In this document: in pieces, positions 46,145 to 57,000 of the stretch
Position numbering within the stretch: the first letter of the stretch is position 1
Layout of the letters: the number at the start of each line of letters is the position of its first letter
Assembly: GCA_973895155.1 (NCBI GenBank)
Contig: OZ316892.1
Span: 26,970,001 to 27,034,000, forward strand
Length of the DNA: 64,000 nucleotides
Reading direction: 5' to 3'
Origin: Marsupella aquatica
Lineage: Eukaryota > Marchantiophyta
Translations under genes and position numbers: made by a program
Notes under the pieces: model-generated
Seen by the model: only the letters and a program-made list of their open reading frames with translations
The model's database searches: none
What the model was told of the DNA's origin: nothing

Positions 46145-49100
46145 ATGGCACACCTAGGCATGAGCTCTGTCAGATTGGTAGAAAAGGGTGAGGAGGGAGG
46201 AAAGCCTGATATGCCAATCTGTGTCATGTCCTTCAAAGAAGGGCAGACTCTGGCAGATTTTTGTCTAAAATGTGTTGGTGCAGTAGAGTTTGACTTTGAT
46301 TTTGGGGATGAGAGGTTGTCTGGTCGAGTCCGGCGCTTTTTAGAGAAGACTGTTGGGGTGACTGAACTTCAAGGGACAATTTACGTGATTGCAGAGTTAC
46401 CCTCAATTGCCTTGCCTGCGGAGAGGGTCACTATTGGTTCCTCTCATTCATCTGCTGCCATTGTGTCCAATGTGGCAGGCACGACTCTATTGTCTCAAGG
46501 ACAAACACAAGGGGTGCCAGTACAGGCTATTGTACAGCCTGTCACGGGCTCCTTTGAGTCTCACCTCATATCTGAGGCTGCATCAAAGGCTTGGAATGAT
46601 GAGTGGGTGGAGCTACAATCCTGGGTAAACCAGAAGGGCTTTGGTGAGCACAAGTGGAAAGTGCGGACGTGGGATGAGGGAGGGGAGTGTCAAGGTCATC
46701 TAGAATGCTTAGAGTGTAGGGAGACTTATGGGAATGCAGCCACTTCACAGGTGCTCAAGTCCATTGCAAATTGCTTTAGCAACTTCAAGACAAAGCACCT
46801 GACCAACCCTAAACACAAGGAGAACTGGTGTAAGCGAAGGGGTTTAGCTGGAGCTTTGGTGACGGCTGCTGACACTATACAGCAACCACTGTTTGATCAT
46901 AGTATGCAAATAGGGGCTGGTGTGGAAATAGTGGGAAAGTTGAATGCAGAGGTAGGTGGGGTGGTAGAAGTGTTCTCTATCACACCATCTCCCACTGATC
47001 CAACATTTGCACAGAGGTCATTCCTGTCTAAGGTGAGATGTACAGTCTGTGGTGAGCTACATACTGACATGTGCCTTAAGAAATCCAATTTGGAACACAA
47101 TTTAAGGCAACATCTTGTCAGTCGGGATCATATGGATGCACTTGAGAACGTCGTCACCAGTACCCAGGCTGCACTGAGGGCAAGGAAGAAGGGGAGACCA
47201 AGGAAGCCTGATGCTCGTGATCTGTTTCCATCTCAAAATTCTATTATGAATTTCTTTAGAGAGGACAACTCTGCTGCAAGGAGCAGTTCAGGCAGAGGTG
47301 GGTTGTATTCCTCCATTGAGCCAAGTTTAAGTTTGCTTTGTTGGGGCTATGGGAGTCAGAGGTCAAGTGGACAGGGGATTCTATGGCTGTGAAGGGCATA
47401 CTTGATGATCAAGAGGGAGGGAATGTCTGGGACTGTGACCGTACCACCCGTGCTGAGGTTTTCAATATAACTAGCCAATTAGTTGTTGGTATACAGGATT
47501 GTTTTAGGCACAAGCAATGTCACAGGGTGTCCATTAATGGAGGTGGTTTTCAAAACCTCACTTGCACTCTATGTGATTCTATAAAACGTGAAGATGATTT
47601 TCGTGGCAGGGTGCACAGGGAAGCGAAAGCATTAGTGCAGAGAGGAGACAGGACTACACAGGGTGGGATGAGGTTGGCATACTTGACCAAAACCGAACTG
47701 AGGGAATAGGTTGGTAACCTCAACACTCGCTTTAGGAAACAGCGTTGGCTGTTGGCACAACAGGCTCAGAAAATTTGTGCCTTGAGTGTTAGGCGAAAGA
47801 AGCTAGAAGATTTATTAGGAGTAGCCCATGATAGGAAAGATTTAAGACTGTTTCTGAGAAATATTGTGAATGGACATAGGCATGGTGCTTTTGGTGGCAA
47901 GGAAGGGTTGTGGGATTTCCTGACAGATGTAGCTAAGAACTTGCAGAGAGTTGCTAAGGGTTATCAATACAGTAAGAGAACCAAGGCCTTTTCCCAAGCC
48001 ATGTTCTAGTTTGGAGGTAGACAAGTGGCTCATTGTTTCCAGGAAGATCTAGGTGGTCCAGGTCTGAAGACCTTAAAATGTGATAGAGCAAAACTACCAC
48101 CCTTTAGAGCTGGCATTCAAAAAGAGATATTCCAGGAGGTGTGCAGAGTACTATGTGCATCAAAGCAGTCACTTGGAATTTCAGGAGATGTACCAGTAAT
48201 GTTTGCTGAGGATGAAACAAGGATAAAAGAGAGACCCAGGTTTGTGTTTTTGTCTCTATAGTAAATTAGCTTGTTCTTTTCAATGTGTTGGATGAGTTTG
48301 CACGTCATGAGCTGATGTCTGTATTGTATTGTGTGTAACAGATGGGAAGCTAAATATGACACCCTCATTGGTTTCTGTGGCCCCTTAGAGGAGCACACAT
48401 GTTCTTTTGGCTTGGAAGTATTGGTTGGAGTAGGTACTGAAGGGTATGACAAGATTGTAAGTACTTTTGAGCAGTATGCCAAAGACATGTATGCTAGAGT
48501 AATCATTGTCAATCTTGAGCTGCATGCAAAGATGCCTAAATTGGCATTGTGTGTTGTACCAACATGTAACAAGTTTAAAGCTCCCTGGGTAAGAGAGCAT
48601 TGGGTGCAGCTAAAGTCCATGTGGGACACACATTGTAGAGACAGTGTTGGTCCTTTGTTGGGCCATGCTAGTGATGGTGATGCTCATCGTAGGAAATTGA
48701 TGATGGAAGATTATACTGCTATGAATGTTTCCTTTCCTAGGTACAGTGTAGGATGGGTTGGGTGGCAATACTCAGTGTCCATACTTTCGAATGGAGATTT
48801 ATATGGTTTTGGAGACCAAGACCCACCTCACAATGGCAAAAAGGCAATTAACCCATTAGACCGAGTGTTTGCTATGTTAGTCCTTGGTGATCAGCATGCA
48901 TCTTTGTCAAATGTCACATCTGTTTATAACCACTATGCAATTCATGAGCATGGTTTGCATTGGGATGATGTGAATAGGACAGATAGACAAAATTGGGCTG
49001 GCCCACAACGAATAGCTTCCAGGAGAGTGCAAGCCTGCCTGCAGCATATGTATGAGCAATGAGATGTTTGTCATGACAGAAGCTTTGGGACCATGATATA

Positions 49101-50706
49101 CTTGGAGGTTTGTGCAGACTACATGGATATTTTCTTCTCTGTTAAGTATGACCTAAGAACCCGTGTTGTCTTGGCATCAAAGGTATCTTGGTTCTTCCGA
49201 TTGTGGAGGCTATGGTTGAGGTATGGTGATCATTCTGTGATAGGGAATGTTGGATCTATCACAGAGAAGAACGTGATTTTTGTGTAGGCTTTCCATGATA
49301 TCAACATGTCTTGTCATTTTGTAGTATTGTTAATCTGTGCCTTTTGGGACAAGTTCCCATATCTGCAAGTTCCATTTCACTTGCTGGGATCAGATTGTTG
49401 TGAGATATTTTTCAGCAAGGTAGGTGGCATGAGTGGCCATGAGAGAAATGATGACTTTGGATCTCTACTGGATAGTGCATAGTGCAGTGAGACTGAATCG
49501 ACTAGCTGGATTAGAGTATGGACCAGAGGGATTGAAGATACGTCGATCACATGATAAACAAGATCATGTTTGGGCAACTTTACATCCTCTGGATGAAGGA
49601 GAACAAGCTCCAAATTTATTTGATTACTCTGCAGTTCAGACTAATGATCTGGTTGTTGATGCTCTAAAGGAAGGTTTGGGGGAAGCAAAGGATTTGTTGT
49701 GCAAGTTGAACATGTCACCAAGGAGTTCTTTGCCAGCAGCGAAAAGACGATGGTGGGTTCATCCTTGGGAGGTGGAGGCAGAGACTTGGCCAGATACAAG
49801 TGTCATGAAAGAGGCTGTGTTATGTGATGATGCTGAAGACATAGTTGAGCATCGACCTACTGTAGGCCCTAGACCTGAGCCCCCAATTAGAGAGTTTCTA
49901 GAGTTTGATGATCCTGAAGAAGATCTCAATCGGATTGATTCATGGGACACTCTGGACAGTCATGATTGTATTGAGCCATTAACAGTTGATGATTGTGAGA
50001 TTGAGGTGGACACTGACCCATTTTGTGAGATGGAAACACTAGGACATGAAGTAAGGCATGTCTTGGCTGGAGTTCAAGCAGACTTAACTGATGTACAGAC
50101 ACCCCGGTCAGTGGTGTCTACTGTAACTTATGAGGGAAGGACTATCTACAAGTCCACTCTTGTTAGTCAATTGTGCTGCAATCCTTTCATGTCAAAGGAT
50201 CTAGGCTAACTAGGATAGCCCAGAAGACCTATTACACTACTGGTAAGGAGAAGAAAAATGGTGACTCTGTGACTTGTTTGGTTGACATTGGTACTGATAT
50301 AGCAGTTTTGTTTGAGTCTGCTGCAGAGGTTGGTCCTTCTACCAAATTATCCAAGTCAAAGAAGAGGAAGGGAAGAGATAAGGCGTCTACTGTTGTCAAG
50401 GCACTATCTGCAAAGAAGGAATATTGGTTGGGTAGGATTGAGTTTATGATACAGAAGAATGGCTCCCATTGGGTCAGACGTCAAAAAGCAATAGATCTGT
50501 TGGACAGGCCTGTACCTGCAGTTGGATAGAGTGGAAGTGTGTGCCGCTTGCAATGTAATTGGTACAAATCTATTGGTAACAACAAAACTTTGTTCACTTA
50601 TGATGCAATGGATGGACAATGGATTGATATTGAGATGGTAATTTCAAATGTGAACTTGACTATGAAGTCTGGGGTAGTTGACAGAGTATGTACTAGATCC
50701 AAATGA
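46145..50706 (+). pseudogene. P-like transposase, decayed
   Basis: The N-terminal frame 46145-47315 has two zinc-finger-like motifs (CLECRETY...HLTNPKH and CTVCGELH...HLVSRDH) and a basic RKKGRPRKP hook. A shift at about 47320 moves to the core frame. The core carries stops at 47707, 48007, 49060, 49285 and 49471 and one GT-AG intron (48240-48341) that restores phase. Core motifs: MFAEDETRIKERPR, then after the intron WEAKYDTLIGFCG (first acidic residue); GHASDGDAHRRKLM; DQDPPHNGKKAINPLDR (like the D-P-P-H-L-x-K of P transposases); and CEIFFSKVGG, then a shift near 49470. The C-terminal part continues in frame 49475-50209 and then 50173-50706 (STLVSQL; RIEFMIQKNGSHW). Its overall length would exceed 1,400 residues. 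The P assignment is by motif pattern plus the 8-bp target duplication. Confidence 0.65.
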
Positions 50707-51348
50707 CTTGCAGGCTTTGACCACATACATTCAGAGTGTGAGTAAATTATGATATATACTTGACTATTGTTTATTGTAAGTAGTTTATTGTGTGTGTATG
50801 TGATGCATGTTTAGGGTTAGTGGGAGGGAGTAGAGTAGGGGATGGCGGATTGGAAAATTGAGATTTATGCTCAATCAGGGGTTCAATTCCCCTCCATCAT
50901 GTGAACATCATCATGTTGGGAGCTTGTGAAGCAAGGTAGAGAACCAATGCCTTGAATAGGTAACCTATGGTGTTTGGTTACCTATTCATGGTATCTGGCA
51001 CCCACCATGCTTCACTATTCAAGAGTGAGAATTACAAGTTGTTAGATGATCGTGAATGCAATTTACAAGATATTCAGCTTCATAATCGAACTGCATCGAA
51101 TGTATTGGAAATGCATATCAATTTACACAATTGGCTCTACACTATTGAGGTACTTTACTTTCCTTAATAGGCATTTTTTTAATCATCATAAACTTTACAT
51201 AAAGTTTTATAGGGGTAAACAATTCAAAAAATGGCCGCTTTTCAGAAAGTAAGGGAGTGATGAAAAAAAATTCACTTAAAAGTTAGGGGGTCCAGACCCT
51301 AAAACGTCGCACGTGATGTAGAGCCCTACATACAGTGACCCCTCCGAG
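50707..51348. other. P-like element, right terminal region
   Basis: Non-coding. The last 70 bp (GGGGGTCCAGACCCTAAAAC, then the CGCACGTGAT word) match the right ends of the MITEs. Confidence 0.7.
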
Positions 51349-52120
51349 TATGGAATGCCCAAAATTGTTACATGATCACAATGAAAGAATATATTTGAGA
51401 AAAAATCTCAATACAAGTCAAACTAAAAATAAAATATTTTACAAATTGCAGGAAAATTCATGAAAAAATAATAAGAAATGCCCAAAATTGTTACATGGTC
51501 ACAACAAAAAAACATCTTTTCATATGATGATCATTTATGATGAGAGAAGCTTACGAGGTTATGCCCCTAGAGGTTGACCGGCACGAGTGTTTTGACACAT
51601 GGGTGAGAAACAAACGTGAAATTACCGCCATTTGAGCTAGGCTAGCATGGACCGATATTACGGCCCTACGTCGCAACTGTAAACGGCAATAGACATTCAC
51701 CTACTTCATAAAGATTGCAACAGAAGAACGCATAGCTGAATGAAGGTTGCGTTTTAGAAAGCTCATTACCGGAACGAGAAAGTCTATAATGGCGGTAAGA
51801 AGCTCGGTTTTGGATTGGATGAATTCAGAATGACGCACAGTTGAATAAAGATTACGATTTCTGGATGTGATTACGAGCATATATTAAAAAGCTCATTGGC
51901 GGGACAACAAAATGTATAATGGCGGTCAGAAGCTTGATGGTGAGTTGACGATTTTAGAGAACTATGTGCAAACAATCGCAATGGGGAATAGACCATTTTC
52001 TGCGCCATAGGGCGCCACTTTAAAGAATCTCAAGCCGTTGGTGGAATCCACAAGATTGCAGAATTTCATCTCCCTCACCTTTCCGAATGAAGGCACTTCT
52101 TCTGTCATTCACCAGCTCAA
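51349..52120. repeat. Tandem duplication, copy 2, middle part, with RPW8-like remnant
   Basis: It resumes the copy-2 sequence after the P-like element and matches 20350-21121. The RPW8-like frame keeps an ATG (51912) but has a TAG at 52008-52010 (Trp in copy 1), so each copy is broken differently. It is cut after CAGCTCAA by the second CACTA element. Confidence 0.88.
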
Positions 52121-52149
52121 CACTAGTAGAAAATGGGGCCTTTTATGAC

Positions 52150-52540
52150 TATGACACATATGACTTATGTGCTCAAATGACAAAATATGTAAATGACATA
52201 ACATAAATGACATTGAAATGACTATCCAAAATGACGGGGTGCAAAAAATGACTAATACTTACAATAGTGTCATTTAAACCAATGAGCCAAATGACTTTGA
52301 CTGCTATAATGACAATAATCATGAGTTGTAGTCATTTTGGAAAGTCTTTGTGAATGACACAATTAACAAAAACTGTCATATCAGTGTTTCACATATGGGA
52401 AGTCATTTCAGACGACAGTGACTAATGACTAATAAATCAAATATTAGTGTTTAAAAATGTTAGTAGTCATTTAAACCAAAAGTGATAAATGACATGATAA
52501 ACAACATATGACTATTTTGAGGTTTATGGTTTGTATATAT
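52150..52540. repeat. CACTA 2 subterminal ATGAC cluster
   Basis: About 25 copies of ATGAC or GTCAT in both orientations (AAATGACA, GTCATTTA and similar) lie next to the left terminus. They are probably the transposase-accessory binding sites of this element, different from the TTGCGA words of CACTA 1. Confidence 0.8.
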
Positions 52541-52833
52541 TTTAGGGTTTAGGGTATGATTAGTCATTCAAAATGTATGGTAGTATATATAAAGACTAGT
52601 GGCACTCACATATTAGATTTGAAATACATTTAGAGACCTAACAAGCCTTCTTTTGTTGTGAGTCACATCATTAAATTGATGTACAACTTAAAGGCTTGAT
52701 AATCTCTAATAAGTATGTACATTTATATATACTTGCACCCATTTATTACATCTTTCCTATATATGCCAAGGACTCCTGAAGTGTTTACATTCCTTAAGAT
52801 GTATTCACATTTCACATGTTGGAGTAAAGTTAC

Positions 52834-53493
52834 ATCATCAGTTATCAGTGTTTTTCATCAGTCGACCTGATATCAGTCGCCACGTCATCTTAGAGAGGCC
52901 GCCAAGTTGGGGCGCTAAAAAAAATGCGAAAAAAAAAACTTTTGCGCATCTCAGCTGGGGCAGCTGAGATTGACTCAATCTCAACTGACCTCGCCGAGAT
53001 TGGCGTAAGGCCAAAAAAAATGAAAAAAAAAAATTTAATTTTTTTTCCAAAAATTCTCAAAAAAAAATTCCCCAAAAGTATTTTTTTCACTATGGATGTC
53101 CGTACCGTACGGACACCGCACCTCGGCGAGACCCGCCGAGATAGACTGATGTCCGTACGGTACGGACACCGAATTTTGTCGGAATTTTTTTAAAGATTTT
53201 TTTTTTTTTAGAGAATTTTTGAAAAAAAAAATTAATTTGTTTTCTTCGTTTTTTTTGTCCTTACGCCGATCTCGGCGAGGTCAGCTAAGATTGACGAGGT
53301 CAGCTGAGATTGACTCAATCTCAGCTGCCCCAGCTGAGATCCTTACGCTGATCTCGGCGAGGTCAGCTGAGATGCGCGAAAATGCGAAGGCCCTATCTCA
53401 GCTGCTCAGCTGAGATTCAGAAATTTCAAGGCGACCAAACTGATAACTGATATCAATGACTGATATCATTATCAGCCACTGATAACTGATGAT
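52834..53493. mobile_element. Foldback element, 660 bp
   Basis: The ends are exact 17-bp inverted repeats, ATCATCAGTTATCAGTG (52834-52850 and complement 53477-53493). Much of each arm pairs with the other: AGCTGAGATTGACTCAATCT and the CTCGCCGAGATTGGCGTAAG/CTTACGCCGATCTCGGCGAG segments recur inverted. The centre has GTCCGTACCGTACGGAC and TCGGCGAGACCCGCCGA palindromes. A 14-bp direct repeat, CACATGTTGGAGTA, lies outside each end (52813-52826 and 53506-53519). Homopolymer A/T tracts of 8-12 bases lie in both arms. No coding capacity. Confidence 0.8.
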
Positions 53494-53689
53494 CCTCGCT
53501 ACCCCCACATGTTGGAGTATATATGGGGGCATGCAAGGTTGCCAAATAACACTCTCGAGCATAGGTCTAGGGTTTAAGGTTTAGAATTTAGGTACTACAT
53601 GCCTATATTTGCTCATGTCATTTTTTTCAATATATTATTCATGTTATTTGCAAAGGATTCCCAATCATTTTTGCTCTCATTCAACTTTC

Positions 53690-56600
53690 TAGTCATTTGA
53701 CAAGTGCCGCTAGATGTCATTTATGCAAATGTCATTTGGGATGTCAATGTTGTGGTCATGTATGCCATGCAGAATATGACTCTTAAGAGCCTTTGGTGGC
53801 TGATTGACCCCATTGGTGATAGGGGCCGGCCATTAAGGATGATACCCACTTCACATGGTGCAGGATAGGGTACTTGACAACCCTGGGCCACTGGTTATAC
53901 CATTTGGCCTCCACAACACTTTTTAAAATACACATTTTGCATCATGGAAGGGCATCACCCAACTTTGGGCAAAACACTTCCAAGTTGTATGACTTTGGAG
54001 TCATTTGCCCAAAGGGGTGCAAACCACTATTGTGAGTCATTGGCAAGGGATCTAGAGTCATTTGTGCATGTGACTAAGGGTTTGTGTCATTTACGGAGTG
54101 TTGGGAGACGTCATTCATGCAAATGACACAAAAATAGGTCATTCATGATGTCACTATTGCAATCATGCATGCCATGGACAATATGGCTCTTTGGGGCCTC
54201 CGGGGGTCGATTGGCCATATCCATGATTGTAGCCCACCATTAGGGATGCTACCCACTCCACATGGTGCGGGGTAGGGTACACCTAAACTCTGGGCCACTA
54301 GTTATCTCAATTTGGCCTCGCAATAGTTTTTATGACCCAACTTTTTCACCTTGGAAGGGCATGGCCCAACTTTGGGCAAAACACTCCCAAGTTGTATGAC
54401 TTTGGAGTCATTTGCCCAAAGGGGTGCAAACCACTCGCATTTTGTCATTTGCAAGGGATATAGAGTCATTTGTGCGCTTGACTAACGGTTTTTGTCATTT
54501 GTGGAGTGCCGAGGGGTGTCATTTAAGCAAATGACACAAAAATAAGTCATTGATGATGTCAAGGCGGCAGTCAAGCATGCCATGGACAATATGACTCCTT
54601 GGGGCCTTTGGGGGCTTATTCGCAATATACGTGATTGTAGCCGGCCATTAGGGATGCTACCCACTCCACATGGTGCGGGATGGGGTACTTGTACACCCTG
54701 AGCCACTAGTTATGCCACTTGGCCTCCACAACACTTTTTAAAACACACATTTTGCATCATGGAAGGGCATCACCCAACTTTGGGCAAAACATTCCCAAGT
54801 TGTATGACTTTGGAGTCATTTGCCTAAAGGGGTGCAAATCATTCTAATTTGGTCACTTGCAAGGGATCTTGAGTCATTTGTGCGTCTGACTAAAGGTTTT
54901 TGTCATTTGTGGAGTGCCGAGGGGTGTCATTTAAGTAAATGACACAAATATGAGTCATCAATGATGTCAAGGCGGCAGTCAAGCATGCCATGGACAATAT
55001 GACTCCTTGGGGCCTTTGGGGCTTATTCGCAATATCTGTGATCGCAGCTGGCCATTAGGGATGCTACCCACTCCACATGGTGCGGGATGGGGTACTTGTA
55101 CACCCTGAGCCACTAGTTATGCCACTTGGCCTCCACAACACTTTTTTAAGCACACATTTTACATCATGGAAGGGCATCACCCAACTTTGGGCAAAACACC
55201 CTTAAGTTGTATGACTTTGGAGTCATTTGCCCAAAGGGGTGCAAATCATTCTAATTTGGTCATTTGCAAGGGATCTTGAGTCATTTGTGCGCGTGACTAA
55301 GGGTTTGTGTCATTTAGGGAGTGTTGGGAGACGTCATTCATGTAAATGACACAAAAATAGGTCATTCATGATGTCAATGTTGCAGTCATGCATGCCATGG
55401 ACAATATGACTCTTTGGGGCCTCCGCGGGTTGACTGGCCATATCCATGATTGTAGCCCACCATTAGGGATGCTACCCACTCCACATGGTGTGGTATAGGG
55501 TACTCGACAACCCTGGGCCACTAGTTATACCACTTGGCCTCCACAAAGCTTTTTAAAACACACATTTTGCACCTTGGAAGAGCATCACCCAACTTTGGAC
55601 AAAACACTCCCAAGTTGTATGACTTTGGAGTCATTTGCCCAAAGGGGTGCAAACCACTATTGCTTGGTCATTTGGAAAGGATTTAGAGTCATTTGTGCGC
55701 ATGACTAAGGATTTGCGTCATTTTGGGAGTGCCGAGAGACGTCATTCGTGCAAATGACACAAAACTCAGTCATTCATGATGTTAATGTTGCAGTCATGCA
55801 TGCCATGGACAATATGACTCTTTGGGGATTCCGCGGGTTGACTGGCCATATCCATGATTGTAGCCCACTATTAGGGATGCTACCCACTCCACATGGTGTG
55901 GTATAGGGTACTCGACAACCCTGGGCCACTAGTTATACCACTTGGCCTCCACAAAGCTTTTTAAAACACACATTTTGCACCTTGGAAGAGCATCACCCAA
56001 CTTTGGACAAAACACTCCTAAGTTGTATGACTTTGGAGTCATTTGCCCAAAGGGGTGCAAAACACTATTGCTTGGTCATTTGGAAAGGATTTAGAGTCAT
56101 TTGTGCGCATGACTAAGGGTTTGCGTCATTTTGGGAGTGCCGAGAGACGTCATTCGTGCAAATGACACAAAACTCAGTCATTCATGATGTCAATGTTGCA
56201 GTCATGCATGCCATGGACAATATGACTCTTTGGGGATTCCGCGGGTTGACTGGCCATATCCATGATTGTAGCCCACCATTAGGGATGCTACCCACTCCAC
56301 ATGGTGTGGTATAGGGTACTCGACAACCCTGGGCCACTAGTTATACCACTTGGCCTCCACAAAGCTTTTTAAAACACACATTTTGCACCTTGGAAGAGCA
56401 TCACCCAACTTTGGACAAAACACTCCCAAGTTGTATGACTTTGGAGTCATTTGCCCAAAGGGTTGCAAACCACTATTGCTTGGTCATTTGGAAAGGATTT
56501 AGAGTCATTTGTGCGCATGACTAAGGGTTTGCGTCATTTTGGGAGTGCCGAGAGACGTCATTCGTGCAAATGACACAAAACTCAGTCATTCATGATGTCA

Positions 56601-57000
56601 ATGTTGCAGTCATGCATGCCATGCGTAATATGACTTGTTTGGGCCTTTGGGGGCTGATTGACAATATTTGTGATTGTAGCCGGCCATTAGGGATGCTACC
56701 CACTCCACATGGTGCGGGATAGGATATTCTTCAACCCTCGACCACTAGTTATGCCACTTTGTCTCCTAAAGGTTTTTTGTAGCCAACTTTTTGCACCAAG
56801 GAAGGACTATGAGATTCTTTGGGCAAAACACTCCCACATTGTACGACTCAGTAGTCATTTACCTAAAGTGGTCCATATCACTCCCATTTGGTCATTCCCA
56901 AGGGATTCCGAGTCATTTTCAAAGTGAGTGCACTTTTTGGTCATTTGTGGAGTCCTATAATACGTCATTTATGCATTTGACATGAAAATGAGTCATTGTT
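53690..57000. repeat. 408-bp satellite inside CACTA 2, about eight units
   Basis: The landmark GACTTTGGAGTCATTTGCC (last copy degenerate) recurs at 53991, 54398, 54806, 55213, 55621, 56029, 56437 and 56845, so spacing is 407-408 bp. Units share CCACTCCACATGGTG, a ..CATGCCATGGACAATATGAC box and the same ATGAC/GTCAT words as the terminal cluster. Units at 55400-56600 are nearly identical (a recently expanded block); the outer ones are more diverged. Confidence 0.95.

Larger units (their letters stand above)
21574..51348 (+). mobile_element. P-element-like DNA transposon with chromatin-protein cargo
   Basis: The left end CTCGGAGGGTCACT and right end AGTGACCCCTCCGAG are inverted repeats. An 8-bp target duplication TATGGAAT flanks the element (21566-21573 and 51349-51356), and the empty site survives at 20350-20357. 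Removing the nested gypsy element leaves about 10.1 kb. Cargo, left to right: BRCT-like exons (43700-44188), a cysteine-rich module (44522-44959), an EDM2-like PHD module (45127-45753) and a large decayed transposase (46145-50706). The 8-bp duplication and the DDE-type motifs of the transposase fit the P superfamily best. hAT also makes 8-bp duplications, but the transposase does not look like hAT. The superfamily name is provisional. Confidence 0.85.

Noticed and set aside
50839-50900. tRNA-like sequence with AGGGGTTCAATTCCCCT arm
   Set aside because: The T-arm is perfect and GATGG/CCATC could form part of an acceptor stem, but the body is too short for a normal D-arm plus anticodon arm. It is at best a tRNA relic or SINE head.
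53700-57000. CRISPR-like regular repeats
   Set aside because: The 408-bp units are contiguous satellite monomers without short repeats and unique spacers, in plant DNA.
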